A DNA stretch of 64,000 nt, taken from positions 1 to 64,000 of the forward strand of contig DATBKU010000031.1 in assembly GCA_036555725.1 (NCBI GenBank), read 5' to 3'. This document shows, piece after piece, positions 6,756 through 15,520 of the stretch. The position numbers and the translations under genes are program-made. The DNA comes from CALAED01 sp036555725 (GTDB taxonomy: Bacteria; Actinomycetota; Actinomycetes; Streptosporangiales; Streptosporangiaceae). Numbering within the stretch: position 1 is the stretch's first letter; the number at the start of each line of letters is the position of its first letter. The notes beneath the pieces were generated by a model. That model searched no databases and was not told the DNA's origin. It worked only from the letters and a program-made list of their open reading frames with translations.

Positions 6756-8860
6756 CCGGTCTGCCCGCGCCCGCCGTCAAGGAGTGGATCTCCGGGTTCG
6801 GCGTCGCCGTGCCCCGCGGTGCGGCGTCCGCCCGGCCCGGTGAGATCGCGGCCGCCGCGGCCGGGCTGACCCCGCCGCTGGTCGTGAAGGCGTACGGGCC
6901 GGGCCTCGTGCACAAGAGCGACGCGGGGGCCGTACGGCTCGGCCTCGCCACGCCGACGGACGCCGCCGCCACCGCCGGACAGATGCGTACGGCGCTGGCC
7001 GCGCAGGGCATCACCCCGGACGGCTTCATCGTCGAGGAACAGGCGCCGCCCGGCGTCGAGGTGATCGTCGGTGCCGTGCGCGACCCGGTGTTCGGGCCCG
7101 TGGTCATGGTCGGCCTCGGCGGCGTGTGGACCGAGGTGCTGGCCGACACGGCGCTGCGGCTGTGCCCGATCACCGCGGCGGACGCGCGCGAGATGCTCAC
7201 CGAGCTGCGCGGGACGGCGCTGCTCGACGGCTTTCGCGGCGCGCCGGCAGTGGATCGCGACGCGCTCGTCAAGGTACTGCTCGCCGTCGGCGGCCCGGAC
7301 GGCGCGGCCCTGGCCCTCGGCGACGAACTCGAAGAGTTCGAGCTCAACCCGGTGATCTGCGGGCCGGACGGCGCGGTCGCCGTCGACGCCCGGCTCATCG
7401 GCCCCGCACCGTCAGGTGAGGTACAGCCTGGCGCTGCCCCGGCGCGGCCGGCCACGGACTTCGGGCCGCTGTTCGCGCCGCGTGGGGTCGCCGTCGTCGG
7501 CGCCTCCACCAAGAAGCCGAACTTCGGGAACATGTTCCTCGGCTTCTACCGGGCCGTTTACCAGGGCACGCTCGTCGCCGTGCACCCAACGGCCACTCAG
7601 ATCGACGGCGTGCCGTGCGTACCCTCGCTGTCGGCGGCCCTGTCGACGTACGGGGTGGACTACGCGCTCGTCGCGGTACCGGCCAAGCAGTGCCCGGAGG
7701 TCGTACGGCAGGCGGCGGGAATCCCCTTCGTCCAGGTGATGAGCGGCGGGTTCCGCGAGCTGGGCGAGCCGGAGCTGGAGGCGGAGCTGCTCGCGGCCGC
7801 GCGGCAGGCGGGCACCCGGCTGCTCGGCCCCAACTGCATGGGCGTCTACTCCCCGGCCGGCGGCCAGACCTTCATCGGCGGCGAACCGGGGCGCCCCGGC
7901 GGCATCTCAGTGATCTCGCAGAGCGGCGGCATGGCCGGGGAGATCATCAAGGTAGGCGAGCACAGAGGGCTGCGATTCGCCAAGGTGGCGACGGTGGGCA
8001 ACAGCGCCGACGTCAATCCGGCCGAACTGCTGCGCTACCTCGCCGCCGATCCCGAAACGAGCGTGATCGGGCTCTATCTGGAGGACCCGCGCGACGGACG
8101 GGAGCTGTACAACGCCCTGCGCGCAACGACGAAGCCCGTTGTCGTGCTCGTCGGCGGCCGCAGCCGACAAGGGCGGCGAGCGGCGGCCTCGCATACGGGC
8201 GGGATGGTCAGCGACACCCGCGTCTGGGCCGCGCTGGCAAGGCAGACCGGCATCGGCCTGGTGACCAGCCAGGACGACCTGATCGGCGCGCTGGACTTCC
8301 TTGACCTGCACGCCGCGCGGCGGCCGGCGCCGGCCGCCACCGGAGTCCTCGTCATCGGGCCCAGCGGCGGGGCCAGCGTGCTCGCCGCCGACGTGTTCGA
8401 CATAGCTGGGCTCGAGCTCCCGCCGCTCCCCGACGGCTCCCCGGAGGCACTGCGCGGGCTCGGGCTCGGCGTGGGGAGCTCACTGGCCAATCCGCTCGAA
8501 ATCCCGGTCGGGCCGCGTGGCGATACCGGCCTGTATCGGCGCGCGGTCGCCGCGATCACCGCGCACCGGCCGTACGCAGACGTCGTCGCGCACCTCAACG
8601 TGCAGAGCTTCTTCACCTACGGCCACAGCGTCGACTCGCTGCTCGCCTACGCGAAGGCGGTCGGTGAGCTGCAGGGGCCGTCGGGCGCCCGGGTCACGCT
8701 GGTGACGCGCAACGCGGAATACGCCCCGCCCGGGGTGGCGGACGATGTACGGGCGGCGGCCCGGGCGGCGGGCGTACCGGTCTATCGGAGCATGGAGGCG
8801 GCGGCGACGGCGGTGGCCGCGGGTGACATTCACCAAAGGAGGCGACGTGGGCAGGCTTGA
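6752..8860 (+). CDS. ADP-forming acetate-CoA ligase family protein (fused ATP-grasp and CoA-binding halves)
   Basis: A 702-residue NDP-forming acyl-CoA synthetase in the beta-alpha fusion order. The N-terminal ATP-grasp domain spans about 10-215 (VVKAYGPGLVHKSDAGAVRLGL), and the CoA-binding Rossmann domain begins near 240 (GVAVVGASTKKPNFGNMF). LLGPNCMGVYS follows near 360 and ISQSGGMAGE near 387. The likely phosphohistidine is in AASHTGGM at about 481. Such enzymes interconvert acyl-CoA plus ADP and phosphate with acid plus ATP. GTG 6752 overlaps the preceding stop. The gene runs 14 bases into the next SDR gene. Confidence 0.9.
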   Translation: MTGLPAPAVKEWISGFGVAVPRGAASARPGEIAAAAAGLTPPLVVKAYGPGLVHKSDAGAVRLGLATPTDAAATAGQMRTALAAQGITPDGFIVEEQAPPGVEVIVGAVRDPVFGPVVMVGLGGVWTEVLADTALRLCPITAADAREMLTELRGTALLDGFRGAPAVDRDALVKVLLAVGGPDGAALALGDELEEFELNPVICGPDGAVAVDARLIGPAPSGEVQPGAAPARPATDFGPLFAPRGVAVVGASTKKPNFGNMFLGFYRAVYQGTLVAVHPTATQIDGVPCVPSLSAALSTYGVDYALVAVPAKQCPEVVRQAAGIPFVQVMSGGFRELGEPELEAELLAAARQAGTRLLGPNCMGVYSPAGGQTFIGGEPGRPGGISVISQSGGMAGEIIKVGEHRGLRFAKVATVGNSADVNPAELLRYLAADPETSVIGLYLEDPRDGRELYNALRATTKPVVVLVGGRSRQGRRAAASHTGGMVSDTRVWAALARQTGIGLVTSQDDLIGALDFLDLHAARRPAPAATGVLVIGPSGGASVLAADVFDIAGLELPPLPDGSPEALRGLGLGVGSSLANPLEIPVGPRGDTGLYRRAVAAITAHRPYADVVAHLNVQSFFTYGHSVDSLLAYAKAVGELQGPSGARVTLVTRNAEYAPPGVADDVRAAARAAGVPVYRSMEAAATAVAAGDIHQRRRRGQA

Positions 8861-9608
8861 CGGCAAGGTGGCGATCGTCACCGGCGGGGCGCGCGGCATG
8901 GGCGAGGCGTACGTGCGCCGCTTCGCCGCCGAGGGCGCCAAGGTCGTCTTCGGCGACGTGCTGACCGAGGAGGGCGACAAGCTCGCCGCCGAGATCGGCG
9001 CCGCCGCCCGCTTCGTACCGATGGACGTGACCGAACCGGCGGACTGGACCGCCACCGTGGAGGCGGCGCTGGAGGCGTACGGACGGCTCGATGTGCTCGT
9101 CAACAACGCGGGGATCATCAAGCACAAGCGGATCGAGGACATGACGCTCGAGGAGTGCCGCCGCCTGCTCGACGTCAACCTCGTCGGGCAGTGGCTGGGC
9201 GTGAAGGCCGTGACCGAGCCGATGCGCACCGCCGGGGGCGGCTCGATCATCAACGTGTCGTCGGTGGAGGGCTTCATCGGGGCCGCCGGCCTGGCCGCCT
9301 ACGCCGCGAGCAAGTTCGGCGTGCGCGGGCTCACCAAGGCCGCCGCCCGGGAGCTGGGGCCGTACCGCATCCGGGTCAACTCCATCCACCCGGGCGCGAT
9401 CCTCACCGCCATGACAACCGACCCGGACGTGGTCGCGGCGACCGCCGACACCGCCGAGTCGTTCTTCAAGCAGCTGCCGCTGTCGCGGATGGGCAAGACC
9501 CGCGACGTGACCGGCATCGTGGTCTTCCTCGCCTCCGACGAGGCCGCCTACTGCACGGGCAGCGAGATCCTGATCGACGGCGGGATGCTCACCGGCGCCG
9601 GCTACTAA
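8847..9608 (+). CDS. Short-chain dehydrogenase/reductase (SDR)
   Basis: A 253-residue classical SDR with TGGARGMG at residues 12-19, NNAG in the middle, a catalytic serine near 139, Y152-A-A-S-K156, and the usual C-terminal CTGSEILIDGGM. The sequence pattern is close to 3-alpha/20-beta-hydroxysteroid-dehydrogenase-type SDRs, which suggests an alicyclic alcohol substrate but does not prove it. The start is GTG at 8847 because AAAGGAGG sits four bases before it, inside the end of the CoA ligase gene. It is the last gene of the operon that begins at 4315. Confidence 0.92.
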   Translation: MGRLDGKVAIVTGGARGMGEAYVRRFAAEGAKVVFGDVLTEEGDKLAAEIGAAARFVPMDVTEPADWTATVEAALEAYGRLDVLVNNAGIIKHKRIEDMTLEECRRLLDVNLVGQWLGVKAVTEPMRTAGGGSIINVSSVEGFIGAAGLAAYAASKFGVRGLTKAAARELGPYRIRVNSIHPGAILTAMTTDPDVVAATADTAESFFKQLPLSRMGKTRDVTGIVVFLASDEAAYCTGSEILIDGGMLTGAGY

Positions 9609-9613
9609 CGGGC

Positions 9614-10261
9614 TCAGGCGGCGACCGCGCGGGACCGGTCGGTGGCGAGCTTGACCGCCAGCCCGCCCAGCACCGTGCCCATGAACGCCCGCTGGACGCG
9701 CAGCCACGCGGGCCGGCTGAGGAGGAACCGCGACAGCGTGCCCGCGGTGAGCACGATCAGCGCGTTGACGGTGAGCGCGATGCTGATCTGCGTCACCCCG
9801 AGCAGCAGGCTCTGCAGCGCCACGTCACCTCGGCCCGGGTCGATGAACTGCGGCAGCAACGAGACGTACAAAATCGCGATCTTGGGGTTGAGCAGGTTGG
9901 TGACCAGGCCCATCGCGTACAGCCGGCGGGACGAGTCGATCGGCAGCGCCTTCGGCGCGAACGGTGAGTGGCCGCCCGGCCGGATCGCCTGCCACGCGAG
10001 ATAGAGCAGGTACGCCGCCCCGGCCAGCTTCAGTGCCGTGTAGACCTCGGGCACCAGAGAGAACACCGCCGTCAGGCCCGCGACCGCGGCGACCAGATAC
10101 ACAAGGAAGCCGGTCGCGACGCCGAGCAGCGAGATCATGCCGGCCCGCCGGCCCTGGGTGATCGATCGCGACACCAGATAGATCATGTTCGGCCCGGGAG
10201 TGAGGACGAGGCCGAGGGCGACGGCGGCGATGCCCAGCAGGGCGGCGGCGGTGATCATCAT
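9614..10261 (-). CDS. LysE/RhtB-family amino-acid or metabolite exporter
   Basis: A 215-residue hydrophobic protein with about six predicted membrane helices and the family hallmark TPGPNMIYLVSRS near residue 20. NLLNPKIAILYVSLLPQF, in the middle, is also typical. Members export amino acids and related small molecules with proton motive force. Two adjacent ATG codons (10261 and 10258) follow AAGGAG; the inner one has the better spacing. The gene diverges from the ArsR regulator and converges on the SDR gene with five bases between stops. Nothing ties it to the catabolic operon. Confidence 0.9.
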   Translation of the reverse strand: MMITAAALLGIAAVALGLVLTPGPNMIYLVSRSITQGRRAGMISLLGVATGFLVYLVAAVAGLTAVFSLVPEVYTALKLAGAAYLLYLAWQAIRPGGHSPFAPKALPIDSSRRLYAMGLVTNLLNPKIAILYVSLLPQFIDPGRGDVALQSLLLGVTQISIALTVNALIVLTAGTLSRFLLSRPAWLRVQRAFMGTVLGGLAVKLATDRSRAVAA

Positions 10262-10380
10262 GCTCCTTCGTGACGTGCCGTACGACTGCCGAAAGACGTG
10301 GCGTTTCGTCCGTCGACAACAGCGGCCCCGGTCTGGATCTTCCGCACATCCTCGTTTTCGCAGGTCGGCCTGGCGTACGG

Positions 10381-10410
10381 TTGACATGTGACCATTTGGT
10401 CACATATTTT
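10381..10410 (+). promoter_or_regulatory. ArsR-SRPBCC promoter with 20-base palindromic operator
   Basis: A consensus TTGACA (10381-10386) and TATTTT (10405-10410) are 18 bases apart. The interval is filled by a perfect inverted repeat, ATGTGACCA-TT-TGGTCACAT (10386-10405). Transcription would begin near 10417, at the GTG 10418, so the message is probably leaderless. A regulator bound here, most likely the ArsR protein just downstream, would exclude RNA polymerase. Confidence 0.7.
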
Positions 10411-10417
10411 GGCCGGC

Positions 10418-10738
10418 GTGACCGACGACGACCAGGTGTTCAAGGCGCTCGCCGACCCGACGCGGCGGTTCCTGCTCGACCTGCTCTTCACGCGTGACGG
10501 CCGCACGCTGACGCAGCTGGAGTCCGAGCTGGAGATGACGCGGTTCGGCGTGATGAAGCACCTGCGCATCCTCGAGGAGGCGGGTCTCGTGGTCACCCGG
10601 CGGTCGGGCCGGGAGAAGCTGCACTTCCTCAATCCGGTGCCGATCCGGCTGATCCACGACCGGTGGATCGACAAGTACACCGAGCGACAGGTGTCGGCGC
10701 TCGCCGATCTCAAGTCCGAGCTGGAGGACAACGCATGA
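10418..10738 (+). CDS. ArsR-family winged-helix repressor
   Basis: A 106-residue ArsR-type regulator beginning VTDDDQVFKALADPTRRFLLDLL. The recognition helix region is TLTQLESELEMTRFGVMKHLRILEEAGLV, followed by the wing RRSGREKLHFLNP. No CxC metal motif is seen, so it is not an obvious metal sensor. A GTG at 10388 would add ten residues but lies inside the palindromic operator and before the expected transcript start, so I prefer 10418. Its stop overlaps the next gene as ATGA. ArsR plus SRPBCC pairs are common in actinomycetes and normally autorepressed, which fits the operator. Confidence 0.9.
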   Translation: MTDDDQVFKALADPTRRFLLDLLFTRDGRTLTQLESELEMTRFGVMKHLRILEEAGLVVTRRSGREKLHFLNPVPIRLIHDRWIDKYTERQVSALADLKSELEDNA

Positions 10739-11235
10739 CCGACAATCAGACCACCCAGGTCTATCGCGTCTATATCAAGGCCACCCCGGAGGCGATCTGG
10801 GACGCCATCACCAAGCCGGAGTGGACCGCCCGCTACGGCTACACGGGCTACGTCGACTACGACCTGCGGCCCGGCGGCCACTATAAGGTGCGCGCGACCG
10901 AGGAGTTCCGGGCGGCGTCCCCGTTCCCGCTCCCCGACGTGATCATCGAGGGTGAGGTGCTGGAGGCCGACCCGCCGCGCAGGCTCGTCACGACCTTCCG
11001 CATGCTCATGGACCCGAGGGTGGCCGCGGAGTCGATCACGCGCGTCACTCACGAGATCAAGGAGGGCGAGAACGGGGTCTGCTCGCTGACCCTCATCCAC
11101 GAGCTCGACGGCGCGCCGACCCTGGCGGCCCTGGTCCGCGGCGACTTCGACGAGCAAGGCGCCGGCGGCGGCCACGCCTGGGTGCTCAGCGACCTCAAGA
11201 CCCTGCTCGAAACCGGCAAGTCCTTCGCGAACTGA
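10735..11235 (+). CDS. SRPBCC / AHSA1-family protein
   Basis: A 166-residue START/Bet-v1-like protein. The N-terminal YRVYIKATPEAIWDAITKPEWTARYGY and the later EADPPRRLVTTFR are typical of AHSA1-type SRPBCC domains, which bind hydrophobic small molecules. It is translationally coupled to the ArsR gene, so it is probably made under the same operator. The ligand is unknown. A strong hairpin follows 14 bases after its stop. Confidence 0.88.
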   Translation: MTDNQTTQVYRVYIKATPEAIWDAITKPEWTARYGYTGYVDYDLRPGGHYKVRATEEFRAASPFPLPDVIIEGEVLEADPPRRLVTTFRMLMDPRVAAESITRVTHEIKEGENGVCSLTLIHELDGAPTLAALVRGDFDEQGAGGGHAWVLSDLKTLLETGKSFAN

Positions 11236-11249
11236 GCTCGCCGACCGAG

Positions 11250-11297
11250 AACGCTCGCATGGTCACCACAGCCCCTCGGGCGACCATGCGAGCGTTT
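11250..11297 (+). terminator. Intrinsic-type hairpin after the ArsR-SRPBCC operon
   Basis: AACGCTCGCATGGTC (11250-11264) pairs perfectly with 11282-11296 across a 17-base loop. Only three T follow, as is usual for high-GC actinomycete terminators. Confidence 0.8.
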
Positions 11298-11387
11298 CCG
11301 CGGCGCTGGCCGCCATTGGTCGGTTCTCACCCAGGCGTTCTGCTCTAACGTAAAAGGACCCAACGCCTCGGCCAAGGGAGTCTTGCG

Positions 11388-12155
11388 ATGGACGCAGGGC
11401 TCGATGATCTGTTTTTCGCAGTGCGCCAAGGAAGGGCGGCGCGGGCGGGAATTCTCGTTCTCATGCTGACGGTGACGGGCCTGCCGGCCGCGTGCGGCAC
11501 CGCCAGACCGCCGGCCGCGTCCCCGCGACCGACGCCGCAGACGCCTGCTCCGCCCGCGACCTCTCCGCCGACCACCGCTTCGCCCGCCGCAACCGGCGCT
11601 AGCAGGGCGCCCGTCGCTCTGCGGGCGCTGCTCCTGACCAAGAAGGATCTCCCCCCGGGGTGGAAAGCCGAGACGCACAACTTCACCCCGCTCTCCCCCA
11701 GTCCGCTGATTGGGAGACCCCGAACGGTAACGAAAGTACTGCCCATGGCCATGAGCCCGGATTTCATGAGATTCGGCGCGACCGTGTCCAGCACCGCAGC
11801 ATCCAGCGACTCGCTCAGGGCATCGATTACTGAGTTGACCAGCCCGGGGTTCGCGCAACAATTCCGGAACGGCTACCAACAACTCAACCCACCAAAGGCG
11901 GGAGAGTATCAAGAGGTGACCGTGACGCGACTCCAGGTCACCCCGTACGGCCGGTTTTCGATCGGTTATCGACTCCATGTGACAATGAGTTCTCCCGGCG
12001 GCTACCCGTCGGACTCCTACGAGGACGTGGTGTGGCTCCTGTCGGATCATTACGAAATCGCGATCTATTTCGATGACGCGCCCTGGCCGTTTGCCGCAGC
12101 CTTGCGAAAGCGCATCACCGCCAAGCTGGGGGCCAGGCTGGAGGCGGCCGGCTGA
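11388..12155 (+). CDS. Putative lipoprotein or secreted protein of unknown function
   Basis: A 255-residue protein. Residues 1-36 have a long polar start, a hydrophobic core (GILVLMLTVTGLPAACG) and a cysteine that could be a lipidation site, although the -3 residue is not ideal. A Pro/Ala/Thr-rich linker (about 38-72) leads to a globular domain with no family I recognise. ATG 11388 is preceded by AAGGGAG at seven bases. Codon use is visibly less GC-biased than in its neighbours (many AAC, AAT, CAA, GAA, ATT), a mild sign of separate ancestry. It is flanked by a terminator on the left and the convergent amidase on the right. Confidence 0.75.
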   Translation: MDAGLDDLFFAVRQGRAARAGILVLMLTVTGLPAACGTARPPAASPRPTPQTPAPPATSPPTTASPAATGASRAPVALRALLLTKKDLPPGWKAETHNFTPLSPSPLIGRPRTVTKVLPMAMSPDFMRFGATVSSTAASSDSLRASITELTSPGFAQQFRNGYQQLNPPKAGEYQEVTVTRLQVTPYGRFSIGYRLHVTMSSPGGYPSDSYEDVVWLLSDHYEIAIYFDDAPWPFAAALRKRITAKLGARLEAAG

Positions 12156-12168
12156 CCGCGGCCCGTGG

Positions 12169-13560
12169 TCACACGCTGGAGAGCGGCGGGGTGCGGGCAG
12201 GCCAGGCGAGGACGGGTTCGAGGTGGGCGGCCAGGGCGAGCAGGGTGGCCTCGTCGCATTCGCGGCCGAGGAACTGGGCGCCGATGGGCAACCCGGCGGC
12301 GGTGAAACCGGCCGGAACGGTGACGGCGGGCCAGCCGACCACGTTCCACGCCCAGGCGAACGGGCAGGCGGCCGCCGACACCTGACCGGCCGACCACCAG
12401 TTCCGGTCGTCCAAGGCGCCGATCCGCAGTGGCGCCTGCGCGGTCGTCGGGGTGAGCACGACATCGGCCCGGTCGAAGATCCGGCCCACGCGACGGCGGG
12501 CGCGCGGTTCGGCTCGCAGCGCCGCGGGCAGCAGCGGCCGTCCGACCAGCCTTCCGATGAGCGCCTCGGCCTTCGTACGGCGTTCCGGCGCGGCGTTCGG
12601 GGTACGAGCCAGCCACTCGGCGATGCCGGTCGTACCGCGCGGCAGGACGCCGAGTCCGACCAGCCCGTAGTCGGGGTCGGCACGGAAGACCTCGTGCCCG
12701 AGGTCGGCGAGCACATCCGCCAGCCGCTCCACCGCCGCTCGGATCTGGGGGTCGAGCTTGGTCGAGACGCCCCAGGGCGTACGGAAGGACAGCGCGACGC
12801 GCAGGCGGCCCACCTCGGGGACGGCGGCGAACGGGCGGGCCGGACGATGCCGATCGCCCTCGTGGCTGCCGCTCAGCACCTCGAGGAGCAGCGTCGCGTC
12901 CCGTGCCGACCGGGTGAGCGGGCCGTACACGGTGAGCCCGTAGAAGGGGTCGGCATGCGGCCAGGCCGAGATCCGGCCGCGCTGCGGCTTGAGTCCCACG
13001 AGGTACGTCCAGGCGGCCGGGACGCGGATGGAACCGAGGCCGTCCGAGCCCACCGCGGCCGCGACCAGGCCCGCCGCGACCGCCGCCGCTGAGCCGCCGC
13101 TCGACCCGCCGGGCGTGTACGCGGTGTTCCACGGGTTGCGTGCCGTGCCGTACGCGACGGACTCGCTCGTCGGCCACTGGCCGAACTCCGAGGTCCGCGT
13201 CTTCCCGACGACGATCGCGCCGGCCGCGCGCAGCCGCCGCACGATCTCGCTGTCCTCCCACTTGGGAACGTGATCGCCCGCGCAGCCGAACGGCGTGGTC
13301 TCCCCCGCGAGATCCATGTCGTCCTTGATCGCGACCGGCACGCCGAGCAAGGGCAGCCGTTCCCCCGCCGCCAGCCGCCGGTCGGCCTCGGCCGCCTCTG
13401 CCCTGGCCGCCTCCTGCCGTACGACCCGGAACGCGCCGATCGTCTCCTGCGTGGCGTCGATGCGCTTCAGCGAGAACTCGACGAGGTCGCGGGCCGAAAG
13501 CTCCCCGGCCGCGAGCCGTTCCGCCTGGGCAACGGCATCCGTGTACGCCACATCGCTCAA
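12169..13560 (-). CDS. Amidase-signature hydrolase
   Basis: A 463-residue amidase-signature enzyme with the Ser-cisSer-Lys triad: K79 (VAIKDD), the cis-serine in GGSSGGS (about 153-154) and the nucleophile S178 in GSIRVPA. These enzymes hydrolyse amides, including aryl and fatty acid amides. The second motif reads GSDGLGSIR where GSDTGGSIR is common, so one T and one G are changed but the nucleophile is kept. The start is TTG at 13560 with GGGAGG five bases upstream; no ATG fits better. No signal peptide. It sits alone between a lipoprotein gene and a secreted phosphoesterase. Confidence 0.9.
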   Translation of the reverse strand: MSDVAYTDAVAQAERLAAGELSARDLVEFSLKRIDATQETIGAFRVVRQEAARAEAAEADRRLAAGERLPLLGVPVAIKDDMDLAGETTPFGCAGDHVPKWEDSEIVRRLRAAGAIVVGKTRTSEFGQWPTSESVAYGTARNPWNTAYTPGGSSGGSAAAVAAGLVAAAVGSDGLGSIRVPAAWTYLVGLKPQRGRISAWPHADPFYGLTVYGPLTRSARDATLLLEVLSGSHEGDRHRPARPFAAVPEVGRLRVALSFRTPWGVSTKLDPQIRAAVERLADVLADLGHEVFRADPDYGLVGLGVLPRGTTGIAEWLARTPNAAPERRTKAEALIGRLVGRPLLPAALRAEPRARRRVGRIFDRADVVLTPTTAQAPLRIGALDDRNWWSAGQVSAAACPFAWAWNVVGWPAVTVPAGFTAAGLPIGAQFLGRECDEATLLALAAHLEPVLAWPARTPPLSSV

Positions 13561-13839
13561 GGACGCCTCCCGAGCTACCGGTTGGCCACCCGAACGTCAT
13601 TCTAGGCGCGATCGGGGCCGGAAGATCCCTGCGGATAAGGATTCAGCGCCGCGAGCGCCAGGTCCCGCTCCTCTGCGCTGTAGCGCGGTCAGGTACGGCA
13701 AATCTTGCCAAAACAGGTCAGAAACGGGCGATGAACTGCCCTTGCCTGGACCTAGATTGCGGAGGATCGTCGAAAAGTCGTTCTGTGCGGTCACCCGAGG
13801 CCGCACGCCATCGAAGCCGCCACCGAAGAGGAGGGGAAC

Positions 13840-15462
13840 GTGCGACGACGACACGTGCTCAGCGCGTTGGCCGTGGCCGGTGCGTTCGTGACAGCGGGTG
13901 CGTTGATCATCCCCGGTGTGCAGGCGGCCCCCAGAGGGCGGCCCGTGATCGGGCACTATCACCACATCGTGGTGATCTACCAGGAGAACCACAGCTTCGA
14001 CAACTTGTACGGCGACTGGGGGCGGGTCGACAGGCAGCGCGTCGACGGGCTGGACAGGCCGTTCAAGGTGCGGGCCACGCAGGTGGCGCAGAACGGTCAG
14101 CCGTACGACTGCCTGCTGCAGAACGACGTGAACCTGACATCGCCGAGCCCGCTGCCCACGACGTGCACGGACGCCGAGCACGGCGTGCCGGCCAGCCACT
14201 TCCGGAACATGCCGTTCACCATCGACAGCTACATCGGCCCGATGGACAAGACGTGTCCGGCGCCCGGCGTGTTCGCGGCCAACGGCGTGCTCAAGGACAG
14301 CCCGGGCGCCCTGCCCGGCGGCTGTACGCGCGACCTCGTGCACCGCTTCTACCAGGAGCAGTACCAGCTCGACCACGGCAGGCAGGACCGGTACGTCACG
14401 GGCGGCGACGCCGTCGGCCTGACCATGGGTGTCTACGACACCAAGGCGCTGCCGGTGTGGAAGTACCTGCACAGCCGCGGCGCGCCCAACTATGTGATCG
14501 CCGACCGGTTCTTCCAGGCGGCGTTCGGCGGCTCGTTCCTCAACCACCAGTACCTCGTGGCGGCGCGGGCGCCGCTCGACACCTCGGCCGGTCCGGGCGG
14601 GGCGCACGAGAGCCTGCACTCGGTCGTCGACGCCAACGGGTTCCCGACCACCTACCCGCTCTACACGCCGACCACGACGGTCAAGGACGCACAGCTGACC
14701 CAGGCATGCGGGACGGCGGCGAACCCCAACGTGGCCTGCGGCGACTACGCGGTGAACACCATCCAGCCGAGCAACCTGCCCTTCGGCGGCGGGGCCATGC
14801 TGCCACTCGTCGACGACAAGGTCTTCCCCAACATCGGCGACCGGCTGAGCGACGCCGATGTGCCGTGGGCGTGGTACTCCGGCGGCTGGAACGACGCCGC
14901 GGCCGGCCAGCCGGGACCGCTGTTCCAGTTCCACCACCAGCCGCTCAACTACTTCGCCAACTACGCGCCGGGCCAGCCGGGCCGGGCGCACCTCAAGGAC
15001 GAGACCGAGTTCTTCGCCGCCGCCAAGAACGGCTCACTGCCGACGGTGAGTTTCGTCAAGCCGTACGGGGCGGAGAACGAGCATCCCGGATACGCCAGCG
15101 AGCCGGACGGCAGCGACCACCTCGTCGACCTCATCCGGGCGGTGGTCACCGGGCCGCAGGCCAGGGACACGCTCGTGATCGTGACGTACGACGAGTTCGG
15201 CGGCCAGTGGGACCACGTGCCGCCGCCCGGGCCGGGCAGCCCCACCAGGGGCGTGCACGACGCGTTCGGACCCGGCACGCGCATCCCGGCGCTGATCCTC
15301 GCGCGCGGGCTGCCGCGCTCCGGGGTCGACCACACGGTGTACGACACGACGTCGATCCTCGCCACGATCGAGCGTGGGCTGCACCTGCGGCCGGTGGCCG
15401 ACCGTGACGCCCGGGTCGCCGACCTGTCCGGCGCCCTGAAAGCCGCGGGCGCCAAGCACTAG
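13840..15462 (+). CDS. Secreted phosphoesterase (phospholipase C / acid phosphatase family)
   Basis: A 540-residue exported protein of the phosphoesterase family PF04185. Residues 1-29 form a signal peptide with an arginine-rich start (MRRRHVL) and a VQA cleavage site; the twin arginines allow Tat export but the motif is not perfect. The metal-binding core starts at HHIVVIYQENHSFDNLYGDW (41-60) and the second block, VTYDEFGGQWDHVPPP, is near 448-463. Substrates in the family are phospholipids or phosphate monoesters. GTG 13840 follows a GGAGGGGA ribosome site. It is followed by a bidirectional terminator shared with the convergent operon. Confidence 0.9.
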   Translation: MRRRHVLSALAVAGAFVTAGALIIPGVQAAPRGRPVIGHYHHIVVIYQENHSFDNLYGDWGRVDRQRVDGLDRPFKVRATQVAQNGQPYDCLLQNDVNLTSPSPLPTTCTDAEHGVPASHFRNMPFTIDSYIGPMDKTCPAPGVFAANGVLKDSPGALPGGCTRDLVHRFYQEQYQLDHGRQDRYVTGGDAVGLTMGVYDTKALPVWKYLHSRGAPNYVIADRFFQAAFGGSFLNHQYLVAARAPLDTSAGPGGAHESLHSVVDANGFPTTYPLYTPTTTVKDAQLTQACGTAANPNVACGDYAVNTIQPSNLPFGGGAMLPLVDDKVFPNIGDRLSDADVPWAWYSGGWNDAAAGQPGPLFQFHHQPLNYFANYAPGQPGRAHLKDETEFFAAAKNGSLPTVSFVKPYGAENEHPGYASEPDGSDHLVDLIRAVVTGPQARDTLVIVTYDEFGGQWDHVPPPGPGSPTRGVHDAFGPGTRIPALILARGLPRSGVDHTVYDTTSILATIERGLHLRPVADRDARVADLSGALKAAGAKH

Positions 15463-15478
15463 CGTCAGGCCGAACAAC

Positions 15479-15517
15479 CCCGCCGTGATCATGTGATGGC
15501 CGCATGATCACGGCGGG
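15479..15517. terminator. Bidirectional terminator, 15-bp perfect stem
   Basis: CCCGCCGTGATCATG (15479-15493) pairs perfectly with 15503-15517 across a nine-base loop. It lies between two converging stops (15462 and 15521). Confidence 0.85.
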
Positions 15518-15520
15518 TGG

